Assembly (NCBI RefSeq): GCF_000717245.1
Contig: NZ_JNYQ01000025.1
Coordinates: forward strand, 1-30,991
DNA length: 30,991 nucleotides
From: Kitasatospora papulosa
GTDB taxonomy: Bacteria; Actinomycetota; Actinomycetes; Streptomycetales; Streptomycetaceae
Direction of reading: 5' to 3'
A model generated the notes under the pieces. The model was not told where the DNA came from, did no database searches, and worked only from the letters and a program-made list of their open reading frames with translations. Shown piece by piece: positions 1-8,373 of this stretch (positions are counted from its first letter, which is position 1; every line of letters begins with the position of its first letter). The position numbers were made by a program, and so were the translations under genes.

Positions 1-825
1 GCCACCCTCGATACCCTCCACGCACTGACCTTCACGTACGAACAGCTGGACCGTGAACAAGAGGCTCTGGACCTGAGGGAACGAGTGGCCGAGGCCCGTT
101 CTCGCGTGCTGGGCCCCGAAGATCCTGCCACCCTCAAGGCGCTCGATGTCCTTGCCCTCGACTACTCCTCGCTCGGACGCGTTCAGGAGGCGGTCGAGGT
201 GTGGGAGCGGGTCGCCCGTGTACAAGCCCGTGTCCTGGATCCCCACGATCCTGAGGCTCTCGACGTCCTCCACCTCCTTGCCATTGCCTACAGTGCATTG
301 GGACGGGGCCAGGACGCATCCGACGCGGCAAAGCGCGCTGCCCAAGGACGCTTCCAGGCGCTGGGCCCCGAAGCCCCCGACACCATCGACAGCTTTTACA
401 CCCTCGCCCTGGCCTACGACCTGCTGGATCGGGAACAGGAAGCGCTGGAAATGAAGTTGTGGGTAGCAGAAGTCCGCGCCCGCGTCCTGGGGCCCGAAGA
501 CCCCGAGACCCTGGAGACGCTCTGCAGTCTCGCTCTCTCGTACAGCGTGGTGGGGCGTGATCAGGAAGCGGTAAGTCTGGGCGAGCGGGTTGCTGATGCC
601 TATTCGCGTGTCCTGGGACACGATGATCCGGCGACTTTGGACATGCTCGACACACTCACCGACCTTTACAACAGTGTGGGACGTCATGCAGAGGCCCGGG
701 CATTAAAGAAGCGGGTCGGAGCGGCCCGCTCTCACGCAGGCCGTCGCGATACCATGCCGCCGTCGGCTTCAGACGACGGCATCGAGCAGAAAAGGGGACG
801 TGGCTGGTTCCGTCGGCGTGCCTGA
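1..825 (+). CDS. Tetratricopeptide-repeat protein, C-terminal part
   Basis: The reading frame is open from the first base, so the true start lies upstream of the window and only the C-terminal 274 residues are seen. They hold six tandem repeats of 42 residues, each built around VLGPEDPATL, then an ALAYSxLGR block, then a QEA-L-ERV helix. This is the TPR_10/TPR_12 (kinesin-light-chain) type of repeat, which forms a protein-binding solenoid. A basic tail ending GWFRRRA follows the last repeat. In actinobacteria such arrays often form the C-terminal sensor of STAND/NB-ARC-type proteins, but no ATPase part is visible here, so that is only a possibility. The partner is unknown. Confidence 0.85.
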   Translation, partial: ATLDTLHALTFTYEQLDREQEALDLRERVAEARSRVLGPEDPATLKALDVLALDYSSLGRVQEAVEVWERVARVQARVLDPHDPEALDVLHLLAIAYSALGRGQDASDAAKRAAQGRFQALGPEAPDTIDSFYTLALAYDLLDREQEALEMKLWVAEVRARVLGPEDPETLETLCSLALSYSVVGRDQEAVSLGERVADAYSRVLGHDDPATLDMLDTLTDLYNSVGRHAEARALKKRVGAARSHAGRRDTMPPSASDDGIEQKRGRGWFRRRA

Positions 826-1012
826 CCGCGCCACATCAGCTGCGCGGCTCGGCAACCGGCAAACCGCACAGCGGGATCATCATCAATCCTCGGGGGAAGC
901 GGCTGACTACCAGCACACCACCTCCTGATTCCTGTGTAGACCGTGAGCCGAATCTCTGCTCGCCGTCGGCGCGAGGCAGGCCGCCCTGGGCTGCGCCTCT
1001 CCTCGCGACGCG

Positions 1013-1207
1013 ATGATCATGCTGGGGCAATGCTGGCTAAGGTCCGCGACGAAGCTACACAGCGACTACGTGCCGCAGAAGCCGGACAGCCCCGGCTACA
1101 CCCCCGAACAGACCGAGCGCCTCTGCGAGGACGCCATGGTCGCGCTCGCAGAGCCCGACATCGAGCCGTGCGAGGTCTGCCGACCGCACACCGGACTCCT
1201 GAGCTGA
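1013..1207 (+). CDS. Small hypothetical protein with CxxC end
   Basis: A 64-codon frame in the 456-bp gap between the TPR gene and the helicase. Its second half looks protein-like (YTPEQTERLCEDAMVALAEP, then EPCEVCRP) and ends shortly after a CxxC pair. Such CxxCRP endings occur in small Streptomyces proteins, but I cannot name the family. The first part is unconvincing and no good ribosome-binding site is visible, so this may be a fragment. The rest of the gap holds only a GC-rich inverted stretch at about 1222-1276 that could end transcription from both sides. Confidence 0.3.
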   Translation: MIMLGQCWLRSATKLHSDYVPQKPDSPGYTPEQTERLCEDAMVALAEPDIEPCEVCRPHTGLLS

Positions 1208-1281
1208 CCGGCAGGGCTCCACGACGACGGCCCCCCACCCCCGGGGAGGAGATCCGGGGCCGGGGCGCCGTTGTCATGTGG

Positions 1282-3750
1282 TCAGGCTGCCCAGTCCAGT
1301 CCGAGGGCTGCGAGCACGGCCAGTTTTTCAGCCGCCAGCTTGGCCCGCCTGGTCTTGGAATTCGTGAGAAATACACCGAGCTTGACGGGGTGTTCCTCGC
1401 CGTCGACGACCACGGTCCACGTGGCAGCGTCGCGCTGCCGGAGCACCCATGTGCCGACGTCGCAGCCGTGGACGAGGACACCGGGCAGGACCTCGGTGAG
1501 TCCGCCCTCCTCGGCTAGGAGGGCGCGTGCGGTGGCGTAGTGGCGCTGCCACTCGACGGACCAGCCGGGGTGCCACTCCGGGTCGATCGCCTCCAGCGCC
1601 GCCCGCCGTTCCCCTGCCCGGACCTCGTCCTTGCCGAGGCCGCCGGCCTTGCGGAGATTGGCCAGCCACTGTCCCACCGCCACCCCCTCGACCAAGGCGT
1701 CCTTCGGCGCCGCGAGGGTGCCGTGCACCGCGTGGTAGGCGCGGGCCGCGGTGAGGTTGCGCCAGAACCCGGCGTCCGCGACCGACCACACCATCCCGAG
1801 CTCGTTCAAAAGATCGGCCCGCCATGCCTTCAGCGTGCCGAGCCGGAAGGCGCGGCGCTGCTCGCTGACCCATGCGCCCAGCGCATAGGGGATGCGGTCC
1901 TCGCCGAGCTCCACCGACGCGTCCAGCGGCACCTCCGCGCTTCCGTGTTCGCGCGTCCAGTGGCGCAGGGCGTTGTAGCCGGTGAGCCAGATTTCGGAGT
2001 CGGGGTGCAGGATGCGGGTCCGCAGGAAGAGGGCGATGGTCCCGGGGTCGCGGGGGAGGGAGAACCGCAGCAACGGGACTCCGCTGCCCGGGTGTTCCTC
2101 CTCGGCTGCGTCGTCCTCGGTACCGCTCTCGTGCCCGGCGCCGATTCCTGCCGCGTCGTCCTCGGTGCTGTCCTTGGTTCCGGCCGCCGTCTCGATGTCG
2201 GGCCCGTGCTCCTGGTCCTCGTCGACGTCGTCCTCCTGGCCGTCGCCGTCGTCGCCCTCTTCCCGGACGGGATCGAGCGCGACGACGGACGTCGCCTTCC
2301 CCCGGGCCGTGGTGGTGCCCAGCGTCATGCGCTCGATGACCCGCTCATCATGGGCCCGCAGGCCCTGGAGCACGGCTACCAGGGGCCGGTAGCTGGAGGA
2401 CGCCATCATGTCGGACGGGTCCTCTCCGGGCTCCAGGAACACCGGCACGACGATCCGGGACACCTTGCCCTCCCCAGGGTCCTGGCGCAGGCCCCGCCCG
2501 ATGACCTGAACGATGTCCACGGGCGAACTGCGGGTGTCGGCGAACACGACCGCGCCGACGCCGCGCTTTCCACGGATGTCGACGCCTTCACCGAGCACTC
2601 GGCAGCTGGATAGGACACCGAGGTCGGTGACCCATCCGTCCGCGTCGATCCCGTCCGCGAACCTGCCCAGGACCGCACGGCGGTGCGCGGCGGGGTGTTC
2701 GCCGGACAGCCATTCCGCACTGACCCGCCCGGGGTAGGTGACGGGGTCGGTGGCCTGGAGTTCCGCCGCCGTCTCCGGAAGAGCGCGGGCAAAACTCATG
2801 GCGTCCAGGGTTCGGGCGTGGAACGTCATGAACGAGCGCACCCCTGACTCGTCGGCGTGCTTGAGCAGTGCTTCCTGGAGCGCGGCGAGGCGCCGCCCGC
2901 GCCGCTCCTCTGGCGACGCGTCCGGTCCTGGGGCCTGCGGGTCGCGGATCTCCAGGACGTCGATCTCGAACCGGGCCAGGACGCCGCGCTCGACGCTTTC
3001 CATCAGCCCGAACTCGAACAGCACCGGCCCGTACAACGTCTCGTCGTCCATCGAGGCGACCAGGCGCCCGCCGGTCTCGTCCGCGCCGGCACTCCCGGGG
3101 GCTGCCTCCCACAACCGGGGCGTGGCCGTCATGTACAACCGCCGCGCGGCGGGCACCCGGTGCTGGTCATGGACAGCCGCCCACGCCTTGCCGAGATCAC
3201 CTGAAGTTCTGTGGGCCTCGTCGACCACCAGGAGGTCGAAGGGGCGCATGGTCTGGCCGTAGGAGCCGCGCAGTGCGCGTTCCAGGGCGCCCGGGGCGGC
3301 GCCGGTCTCCTCGTCGCCCTGGTCGTCGTCCAGCCCCTGCGGCGACAGGCTGGCGTACGTCGCGAACACCAGCAGCGGACCGTCCTGCGCCCCGGCCCAC
3401 AGGGCGAGTTGGGTCGGGTTGGTCGTGCACCGCACATTCAGCGCTTCCAGCAGCGGATCAGCGCCCAGACTGCACACCGCGATGGCCGGGGCGGTGTGGC
3501 CGACGGCCCGCCAGGCTTCCACGGTCTGAGTGAGGAGATCCAGGGTCGGGACCAGGACGCCGACCACGCCCCGGGGGACCATCCGCAGCGCGGCGACGGC
3601 CGCCGTGATGGTCTTGCCTGATCCGGTGGACATGTGGACCTGCCCGCGCTGCCCCCAAGCGGGCACCGTGCCATCGAGGGGGAGGGTCAGGCCCTCGATG
3701 ATCGAGTCCACGGCCTCGACCTGATGCGGCCGAAGCGAGATCCCCTGCAT
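1282..3750 (-). CDS. DEAD/DEAH-box helicase with helicase-associated (HA) repeats
   Basis: An 822-residue superfamily 2 helicase. The N-terminal half has all the key motifs: a Q-motif-like LRPHQVEAV, Walker A TGSGKT near residue 45, DEAH near 178, motif III TATPR near 209, and motif VI QVIGRGLR near 416. An acidic linker rich in E and D spans roughly 495-560. It is followed by W-rich repeats with spaced G-W signatures (LGAWVSEQRR, VGQWLANLRK, VGTWVLRQR) typical of the Helicase Associated domain (PF03457). ATG at 3750 is preferred over GTG at 3759, because GGGAG sits eight bases before the ATG but only two before the GTG. This class is common on Streptomyces plasmids and chromosome arms. The gene is divergent from tap-tpg, which suggests, without proving, a role in replication of the same replicon. 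Confidence 0.88.
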   Translation of the reverse strand: MQGISLRPHQVEAVDSIIEGLTLPLDGTVPAWGQRGQVHMSTGSGKTITAAVAALRMVPRGVVGVLVPTLDLLTQTVEAWRAVGHTAPAIAVCSLGADPLLEALNVRCTTNPTQLALWAGAQDGPLLVFATYASLSPQGLDDDQGDEETGAAPGALERALRGSYGQTMRPFDLLVVDEAHRTSGDLGKAWAAVHDQHRVPAARRLYMTATPRLWEAAPGSAGADETGGRLVASMDDETLYGPVLFEFGLMESVERGVLARFEIDVLEIRDPQAPGPDASPEERRGRRLAALQEALLKHADESGVRSFMTFHARTLDAMSFARALPETAAELQATDPVTYPGRVSAEWLSGEHPAAHRRAVLGRFADGIDADGWVTDLGVLSSCRVLGEGVDIRGKRGVGAVVFADTRSSPVDIVQVIGRGLRQDPGEGKVSRIVVPVFLEPGEDPSDMMASSSYRPLVAVLQGLRAHDERVIERMTLGTTTARGKATSVVALDPVREEGDDGDGQEDDVDEDQEHGPDIETAAGTKDSTEDDAAGIGAGHESGTEDDAAEEEHPGSGVPLLRFSLPRDPGTIALFLRTRILHPDSEIWLTGYNALRHWTREHGSAEVPLDASVELGEDRIPYALGAWVSEQRRAFRLGTLKAWRADLLNELGMVWSVADAGFWRNLTAARAYHAVHGTLAAPKDALVEGVAVGQWLANLRKAGGLGKDEVRAGERRAALEAIDPEWHPGWSVEWQRHYATARALLAEEGGLTEVLPGVLVHGCDVGTWVLRQRDAATWTVVVDGEEHPVKLGVFLTNSKTRRAKLAAEKLAVLAALGLDWAA

Positions 3751-3759
3751 ACCCACCAC

Positions 3760-3934
3760 TCCCTCACTCCCTCACGACCAGCGGTTTCTCCGGAGCACCG
3801 GACGGCGCGAGGTGTTGCCCGCAGTCTCGCCGTTTCGTTGTCCTGAGGGTGACCGTAACCCATACGTCCAACCAGCGTTTAACCAACGTCTAAACTTGCG
3901 CTAAAACTCGTCCAACTACGCTAGGGTTCGGGGT
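3760..3934. promoter_or_regulatory. Divergent promoter region with AT-rich repeated motif
   Basis: This 175-bp spacer separates the divergent helicase and tap-like genes. From about 3860 to 3925 it turns markedly AT-richer than its surroundings and repeats a short word: CGTCCAAC at 3865-3872 and 3909-3916, with the variants CGTTTAAC and CGTCTAAAC between them. A possible promoter for tap is TTGCGC (3896-3901), 15 bases, TACGCT (3917-3922). That would put transcription start almost on the ATG, giving a very short leader. The repeats may be operator sites for the HTH domain of the tap product or iteron-like replication sites; this is inference. Confidence 0.4.
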
Positions 3935-5485
3935 ATGACGGAAAAGCTCAGTGTGGAAGCGCTGCTCGAAGAGGCACGTCTGAACGCGTCGATCCCACCC
4001 CCGGCCGAACGTCTGAGACTGCGGGAAGCCGCGAAGCTCTCCCGCGCCCAGGTCGCCGAGACCTGCGACGTCGGACGCTCCACGGTCGCCAACTGGGAGA
4101 CGGGCCACTCGGAGCCGGCCCCACCCGCCCGTCTGCCCTACCTGCGCCTGCTGAAGGGGTTGGCCGAGATCTACCCGCCCGACTCGGCACCCGTCCCGGC
4201 CCCTGCCTCTGTCCCGGCTGCGTTCACTGCCGCCCCGGAGACGCTGCGTGGTCCGGACGGGCGCGCGATCGAGGGCGACCCCGGCCCCTGCATCCGCTGC
4301 GGCATCGAGACGACCTACCAGTCCACCGACGGCCGCCCGCTGCACTCCGGTGCGATGTGCCAGCCCGCAGACCCCGCCGCCCCGCAGACCACACCGCCCG
4401 CCCCGGCCGCGCCCGCAGCCACCACACCGGCGCCTGTCTCACCGACCCCGGCCCCCGTGCCGAGCCGGCCGGAGCGCCGCGCCCGCAGTGCGGCCCGCGC
4501 CCAGGCCGACACCACCGCCCTGATCACCCGCGCTGTCCAGGACGAGGCCGAGCGAGCCGGAGGCGACGAGGAAGCGGCGCTGAAGGCACTGATCAAGCGG
4601 GCGATCCCCGATGTGATGCACCTGTTCAACGAGACCCGCGCGACGGCCCGTTACGACTACACCGCCTACCCCGCCGTGCCGGACGTCCTGAAGAAGCCGT
4701 CCAAGAAGGACCCTGACCAGATCTGGGAGGCCCGCCCCAAGTTCCACCACCCCGGCTACTCCCTGAAGGTCCCCGGGGACGTCAAGGTCACCGCGCTCGA
4801 CGTGAACGCCGCCTATCTCTCCGCGCTCAAGTGCTGGCTCCCCATCGGAAAACTTGAGCACAGCACCGGAACCGACGGGGTCGACCCGAAGCGTTCCGGC
4901 GTCCACCTGATCACCCCGGGGGAATGGGCCCACCCGCATCTGCCGGACCCGATCGGCGACCGGGACGAGCCCGGCGCCCTGTGGGTCACTAACGCCACAC
5001 TCCGCCTCCTGCAACGCCTCTCCGGCCCGAAGTACGGGCTGACGGACGCGCCGGTGATCCACGAGTCGTGGACCTCGGGTGCGACGGAGAACTTTCTGGA
5101 CGCGCTGCGCAAGCTGTTGTCGGCTGCTCGGGACGAGGCGATCGAGAACAACGACACCCTGACGCTGGAGTACGTCAAAGCCATGTACTCCAAGTTCATC
5201 AGCACGATGGGGGAGTCGATCCACAACCGGGAGATGGTGCGCCCCGACTGGATGCACATCATCCACTCCCAGGCCTACGCCAACCTCTGGGGCAAGGCCT
5301 ACAAGGCCAGTCAGGCTGGTCTCGATGTCGTCGCGATGATGGGCACCGACGAACTCCACTTGACGGGCGACTGGCGCAAGGTGTTCCCGGAGGGCCGGGG
5401 CGTGTCGCAGATGAAGGTCAAGCACGGCGAGGGCAAGGCCACCGGTGAGTACACCGTCGGCACGGTCGGCTCGGTGGACCGCTGA
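3935..5485 (+). CDS. tap: Telomere-associated protein Tap-like, HTH plus polymerase-like palm
   Basis: A 516-residue protein resembling Streptomyces Tap, which binds telomere DNA and recruits the terminal protein to linear replicon ends. Residues about 20-80 form an XRE-type HTH (PPAERLRLREAAKLSRAQVA, then STVANWETG) matching the Tap N-terminus in order and spacing. A Cys/His cluster (CIRCG near 119, H137, C142) and an Ala/Pro-rich linker (145-180) follow. The C-terminal half carries what look like family B polymerase motifs: A (DVNAAYLSAL, D289), B (KAMYSKFISTMG, 415-426) and C (GTDELHL, D472). Motif C lacks its usual first aspartate. Tap proteins are usually about 740 residues, so this is a short version. 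Its stop codon overlaps the next start (TGATG), indicating translational coupling with the tpg-like gene. The Tap call is good; the polymerase reading is inference. Confidence 0.72.
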   Translation: MTEKLSVEALLEEARLNASIPPPAERLRLREAAKLSRAQVAETCDVGRSTVANWETGHSEPAPPARLPYLRLLKGLAEIYPPDSAPVPAPASVPAAFTAAPETLRGPDGRAIEGDPGPCIRCGIETTYQSTDGRPLHSGAMCQPADPAAPQTTPPAPAAPAATTPAPVSPTPAPVPSRPERRARSAARAQADTTALITRAVQDEAERAGGDEEAALKALIKRAIPDVMHLFNETRATARYDYTAYPAVPDVLKKPSKKDPDQIWEARPKFHHPGYSLKVPGDVKVTALDVNAAYLSALKCWLPIGKLEHSTGTDGVDPKRSGVHLITPGEWAHPHLPDPIGDRDEPGALWVTNATLRLLQRLSGPKYGLTDAPVIHESWTSGATENFLDALRKLLSAARDEAIENNDTLTLEYVKAMYSKFISTMGESIHNREMVRPDWMHIIHSQAYANLWGKAYKASQAGLDVVAMMGTDELHLTGDWRKVFPEGRGVSQMKVKHGEGKATGEYTVGTVGSVDR

Positions 5486-6060
5486 TGGCCGGGCGCTGGA
5501 TGGACCTTGGTGCGCTCAATGCCCGGGGCCTGCCCGGAGCGGACGCGCTGGGCGTCGCGATCGAGCGCATGGTGACCGGCATCGCCTCGTCTGTGGAGAG
5601 CGAGCGCGGCCTTGCCGCCCGCCTGAACTACCTGACCAAGACTGATGCCGGGTACGAGGCGATGGACCGCGCCGGCATCCACGTCTCACCCCGAACCCTG
5701 ATGGCCTGGCTTGCTGAGGAGCGGATCCCGAGCAAGGCGAACCGGTCGAGGTTGGATGCCGCGTACTGGGACCTGCGGCGCCGCAACGTGGCCGCAGACT
5801 TCAAGAAGCGGCTCAACAACCACGGTCGCGGAACGCGTGTCGAGATCAACCCCGTCGACCAGACCCGCGTCGAGGGGCGGCACCAGCGCGACCTGTCCAG
5901 CCGCAGCCTCAACGTCCGTGGCGTGTGGGATCGCGCCGTCGACGCATGGATGAACGACGACTACGAGGAACTCGACGCCGTCTGGGACGACATCATCGAG
6001 GACCTCGGCTCCGAGTACGACGCATACAGCAACGTCTCCTCCATCGGCTGGGCCGCCTGA
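5485..6060 (+). CDS. Putative terminal protein, Tpg-like
   Basis: A 191-residue protein whose ATG overlaps the tap-like stop by one base. In Streptomyces, tap is followed directly by tpg, which encodes the roughly 185-residue protein covalently attached to the 5' telomere ends and used as replication primer. Size, position and coupling fit. Residues 63-90 (HVSPRTLMAWLAEERIP) read as a helix-turn-helix in the place where Tpg proteins have a similar RTVERYL segment. The rest (RVEINPVDQ, then an acidic tail DDIIEDLGSEYDAY) does not obviously match the Tpg sequences I recall, so this would be a divergent type. Tyrosines in the acidic tail (Y160, Y178, Y181) are possible DNA-linkage residues, which is speculation. 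It could instead be an unrelated DNA-binding partner of the upstream protein. Confidence 0.55.
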   Translation: MAGRWMDLGALNARGLPGADALGVAIERMVTGIASSVESERGLAARLNYLTKTDAGYEAMDRAGIHVSPRTLMAWLAEERIPSKANRSRLDAAYWDLRRRNVAADFKKRLNNHGRGTRVEINPVDQTRVEGRHQRDLSSRSLNVRGVWDRAVDAWMNDDYEELDAVWDDIIEDLGSEYDAYSNVSSIGWAA

Positions 6061-6082
6061 GAGCAGCGAAGACGTTTGCTCT
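6060..6082 (+). terminator. Hairpin after tap-tpg operon
   Basis: AGAGCA (6060-6065) and TGCTCT (6077-6082) form a six-base-pair stem with an 11-base loop right at the tpg-like stop codon. There is no T-run, which is common in high-GC actinobacteria. It is a plausible but weak terminator. Confidence 0.35.
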
Positions 6083-7128
6083 TCCGGCATTGAAGCTTCA
6101 CCCCGACGCGCATGCGTCGAAGCACTCGTCGGCGGCTTCACCAGTTTCCTGCACTGCCCAGGCCCTGCTCCCGGGCCGCTACGACACCATTGGCCGTCTA
6201 TGGCTGGTCGGCAGGACCACCCCGCGAAACGGGGGTCGACGAGGACCTGCCCCAGGGGTGCGGCCGTTCCGGAACGCGTGATGCGGGTGCCTGTCCAGGG
6301 GTGGCCGGTGCCAGCCGGGGTGAGGTGGTCGGCGAGCCCGAAGGCCGGGTCGGGTTGCGGCGGGCGGAGATCAGCGGCGACGTGTCCAGGACCGCGGCGG
6401 GTGGCCCCACCCGCTGCGGTACGTATGGATGCGCCGGACATGGCCGTGGCCGACGTGCCCGCCTTCGGTGTGGGGGCCCAGTCGCACCTCGGATGACACT
6501 TGCAGTCGACTCTGCGGGTCACCGTGGACGGTGGGGGCTGGTGATCTGTCAGGTTGGCGGGTTCAGCCGACATGAGGTCGCGTCGCAACCTGGAAGAGGT
6601 GCGCTGGTCCAGGCCGAGTGTCTCGGCCAACTGCGGATCTTTTTTCAGGCAACTTCACGGCCCGGAGTGGTGCTGGAGTGACTACTGAGAGTGCTGTTCA
6701 TGGCAGTGGGGGAGTGCTAGGCATGTGGAGGACGGGAGTCCCCTTTCAGTGGCTGATGGGGCATCAGCGCACTGAGTGGACTGCGAGGCGGAATGCAGCG
6801 CATGTCCCATGCGCATCGTCGAACGGTCACTTCTGTATCTGATGGCATGCCTTCCGCAGGCCGCTTGGCCGCTCCTAAGCGGAGCGGTCCGGGGGAGGCG
6901 GAGGTCAGTCGAACCGGTCACCGACAGTGCGGGGCTCTGAGGGGGTGTGTTGATCTTTGCCGCGTTGGGATCTCAGGTGTCGGTCACGGAGCGTGTATCC
7001 GCCGAGAGCGCCGTTCTCGAACAAATTTTCTGGTGTGGGTGCAGTGCGTTGGCTTACGGTCACGATGCGATTTGCGAACGACATCGATACGCACCGGGCT
7101 GACCGGCTGGGTGCGATGAGGGGGATCT
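6083..7128. other. 1-kb spacer without a convincing gene
   Basis: No frame here looks like a complete protein. On the minus strand around 6560-6640 there is a short helix-turn-helix-like stretch (DPQLAETLGLDQRTSSRLRR) followed downstream by a Cys-rich CKCHPRCDWAP segment. These may be remnants of a DNA-binding protein, but frame and ends are broken. A seven-base-pair hairpin (CCGCTCC, 6869-6875; GGAGCGG, 6881-6887) lies mid-region. Near 6970-7060 a frame reading SVTERVSAESAVLEQIF is protein-like but has no start or continuation. The last 100 bases probably hold the promoter of the secreted-protein gene. Confidence 0.4.
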
Positions 7129-7536
7129 ATGCGTACGTCTCGGATTGCAGCTGTCGCGATGAGCACCGCGGTCGTCGGAGTGCTGGGAATCGCGCCGGCG
7201 TTCGCGCAGGGGGGGTACACCAGCTCCATCAGCGGGTGGCTGCCGGGGAAGGAGTCGAACCACTGGACGGACGGCAACACCGACAGTGTCTCGACCAGCG
7301 TCAAGTTCTCCGGGTGCTCCGTGGACAACGGCCGGTTCACCTATGCGGGCCTTCAGCTGAAGAAGGAGCGCTCCGGCCTGCCCGACACCGTTGTCAACAG
7401 GGACAACAACTACTGCGACACGTCGAGCTTCGGCGACAAGGCTGCGGGCAAGTACTACTTCAACTACTCGAGCCTGAACGGGCAGGACTCCGTGTCCGCC
7501 TATCTCAGCGTCTCCACGGTCACTGTGCGCTACTGA
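7129..7536 (+). CDS. Small secreted protein of unknown function
   Basis: A 135-residue protein with a classical Sec signal peptide: basic MRTSR, a hydrophobic core IAAVAMSTAVVGVLGI, and an APAFA cleavage site after about residue 27. The mature part of about 108 residues is rich in S, G, Y, N and D and has exactly two cysteines (FSGCSVDNG and NNYCDTSSFG), which probably form one disulfide. The many short polar and aromatic stretches suggest a small beta-rich extracellular domain. GAGGGGG sits well placed before the ATG. I do not recognise the family. The perfect palindrome just after the stop separates it from the ABC genes, so it is probably its own transcript. Confidence 0.75.
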   Translation: MRTSRIAAVAMSTAVVGVLGIAPAFAQGGYTSSISGWLPGKESNHWTDGNTDSVSTSVKFSGCSVDNGRFTYAGLQLKKERSGLPDTVVNRDNNYCDTSSFGDKAAGKYYFNYSSLNGQDSVSAYLSVSTVTVRY

Positions 7537-7547
7537 CCGGTTTGCGA

Positions 7548-7587
7548 CGTTGCGGGGTGTGTGGTTGCAACCACACACCCCGCAACG
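7548..7587. terminator. 40-bp perfect palindrome, probable terminator
   Basis: Two 20-base arms (7548-7567 and 7568-7587) are exact reverse complements with no spacer, starting 12 bases after the stop of the secreted-protein gene. In RNA this would be a very stable stem with a small forced loop. There is no T-run. It most likely ends transcription of the upstream gene; a protein-binding site is also possible. Confidence 0.7.
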
Positions 7588-7626
7588 CCGTCTGGGCCTG
7601 TAGTCATCACTCACCTGGGGTTTTGC

Positions 7627-8370
7627 GTGTCACTGCACTACACGGACTGTTCCTTTGCCTACCGGGCCGGCACTCCTGTGCTCGACGGCCTGACGATGGA
7701 CCTCCCGCAAGGGTGCACTGTCCTGCTCGGCCCGAACGGGGCGGGGAAGTCGACACTGCTTTCGCTGGGGGCGTCCTCCCTGACCCCCGTGTCGGGGCGC
7801 GTCACGCTGGGACGCCTGGACAGTGTCCGGCGGCGGGACCGTCGGGCTTTCCGGCAGAAGGTGGGCTGGCTGCCGCAGGAAGTGAAGGCCATCCCTGCCC
7901 TGACCGTGCGGGAGCAGGCCGCGTACGTGGGCTGGCTGAAAGGCCTGTCCAAGCGCGAGGCATGGGACCGCTCGGCCACCGCGCTGGACAGGGTCCGTCT
8001 TACGGAGCTGGGCCAGCGCAAGAGCCATGAGCTGTCCGGCGGGCAACTCCGCCGCCTGGGGATCGCGCAGACTCTGGTGCACCAGGCCGAGATCGTTCTC
8101 CTGGACGAGCCCACCGCAGGACTCGACCCGGTCCAGCGCGGTGTCTTCCGGGACCTGCTGGCCGAACTGAGCGGCTCGGTGCACTTCATCGTCTCCACGC
8201 ACCAGACCGAAGACCTCGCCGACATCTACGAGACCGTCATCGTCTTCGACCGGGGCCGGCCGGTGTTCCGAGGGCCGGTGAGCGACTTCTTCTCCACCGC
8301 CCCCGCCGGCACCCCGCACGAGCGGCGTGCGGAGAGCGCGTATCGCGGCCTGGTCCGAGGGGAGGTCTGA
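7627..8370 (+). CDS. ABC transporter ATP-binding protein
   Basis: With GTG at 7627 as start the protein has 247 residues, the usual size for a single ABC ATPase. Upstream in-frame starts fall inside the palindrome, and CTGGGG precedes this GTG. The motifs are complete and in order: Walker A GPNGAGKST (35-43), Q-loop WLPQE (81-85), signature LSGGQ (136-140), Walker B IVLLDEPTAGLD (156-167) and the switch histidine VSTH (189-192). It should energise export by the membrane proteins encoded immediately downstream; the next gene starts three bases after this stop. The layout of one ATPase followed by multi-span proteins fits an ABC-2-type exporter. The substrate is not indicated. Confidence 0.88.
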   Translation: MSLHYTDCSFAYRAGTPVLDGLTMDLPQGCTVLLGPNGAGKSTLLSLGASSLTPVSGRVTLGRLDSVRRRDRRAFRQKVGWLPQEVKAIPALTVREQAAYVGWLKGLSKREAWDRSATALDRVRLTELGQRKSHELSGGQLRRLGIAQTLVHQAEIVLLDEPTAGLDPVQRGVFRDLLAELSGSVHFIVSTHQTEDLADIYETVIVFDRGRPVFRGPVSDFFSTAPAGTPHERRAESAYRGLVRGEV

Positions 8371-8373
8371 ACC

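Noticed and set aside
1540..2613. 357-codon plus-strand frame inside the helicase gene
   Set aside because: Antisense shadow typical of high-GC DNA; the minus strand has all the helicase motifs.
3935..6060. Actual replicon telomere in this window
   Set aside because: Telomere-replication genes are present, but no stretch of densely packed terminal palindromes is seen, and sequence continues on both sides.
5686..6630. 314-codon minus-strand frame under the tpg-like gene
   Set aside because: It overlaps a well-supported coupled gene and has no coherent domain; only a short HTH-like piece near 6600 is noted as a possible remnant.
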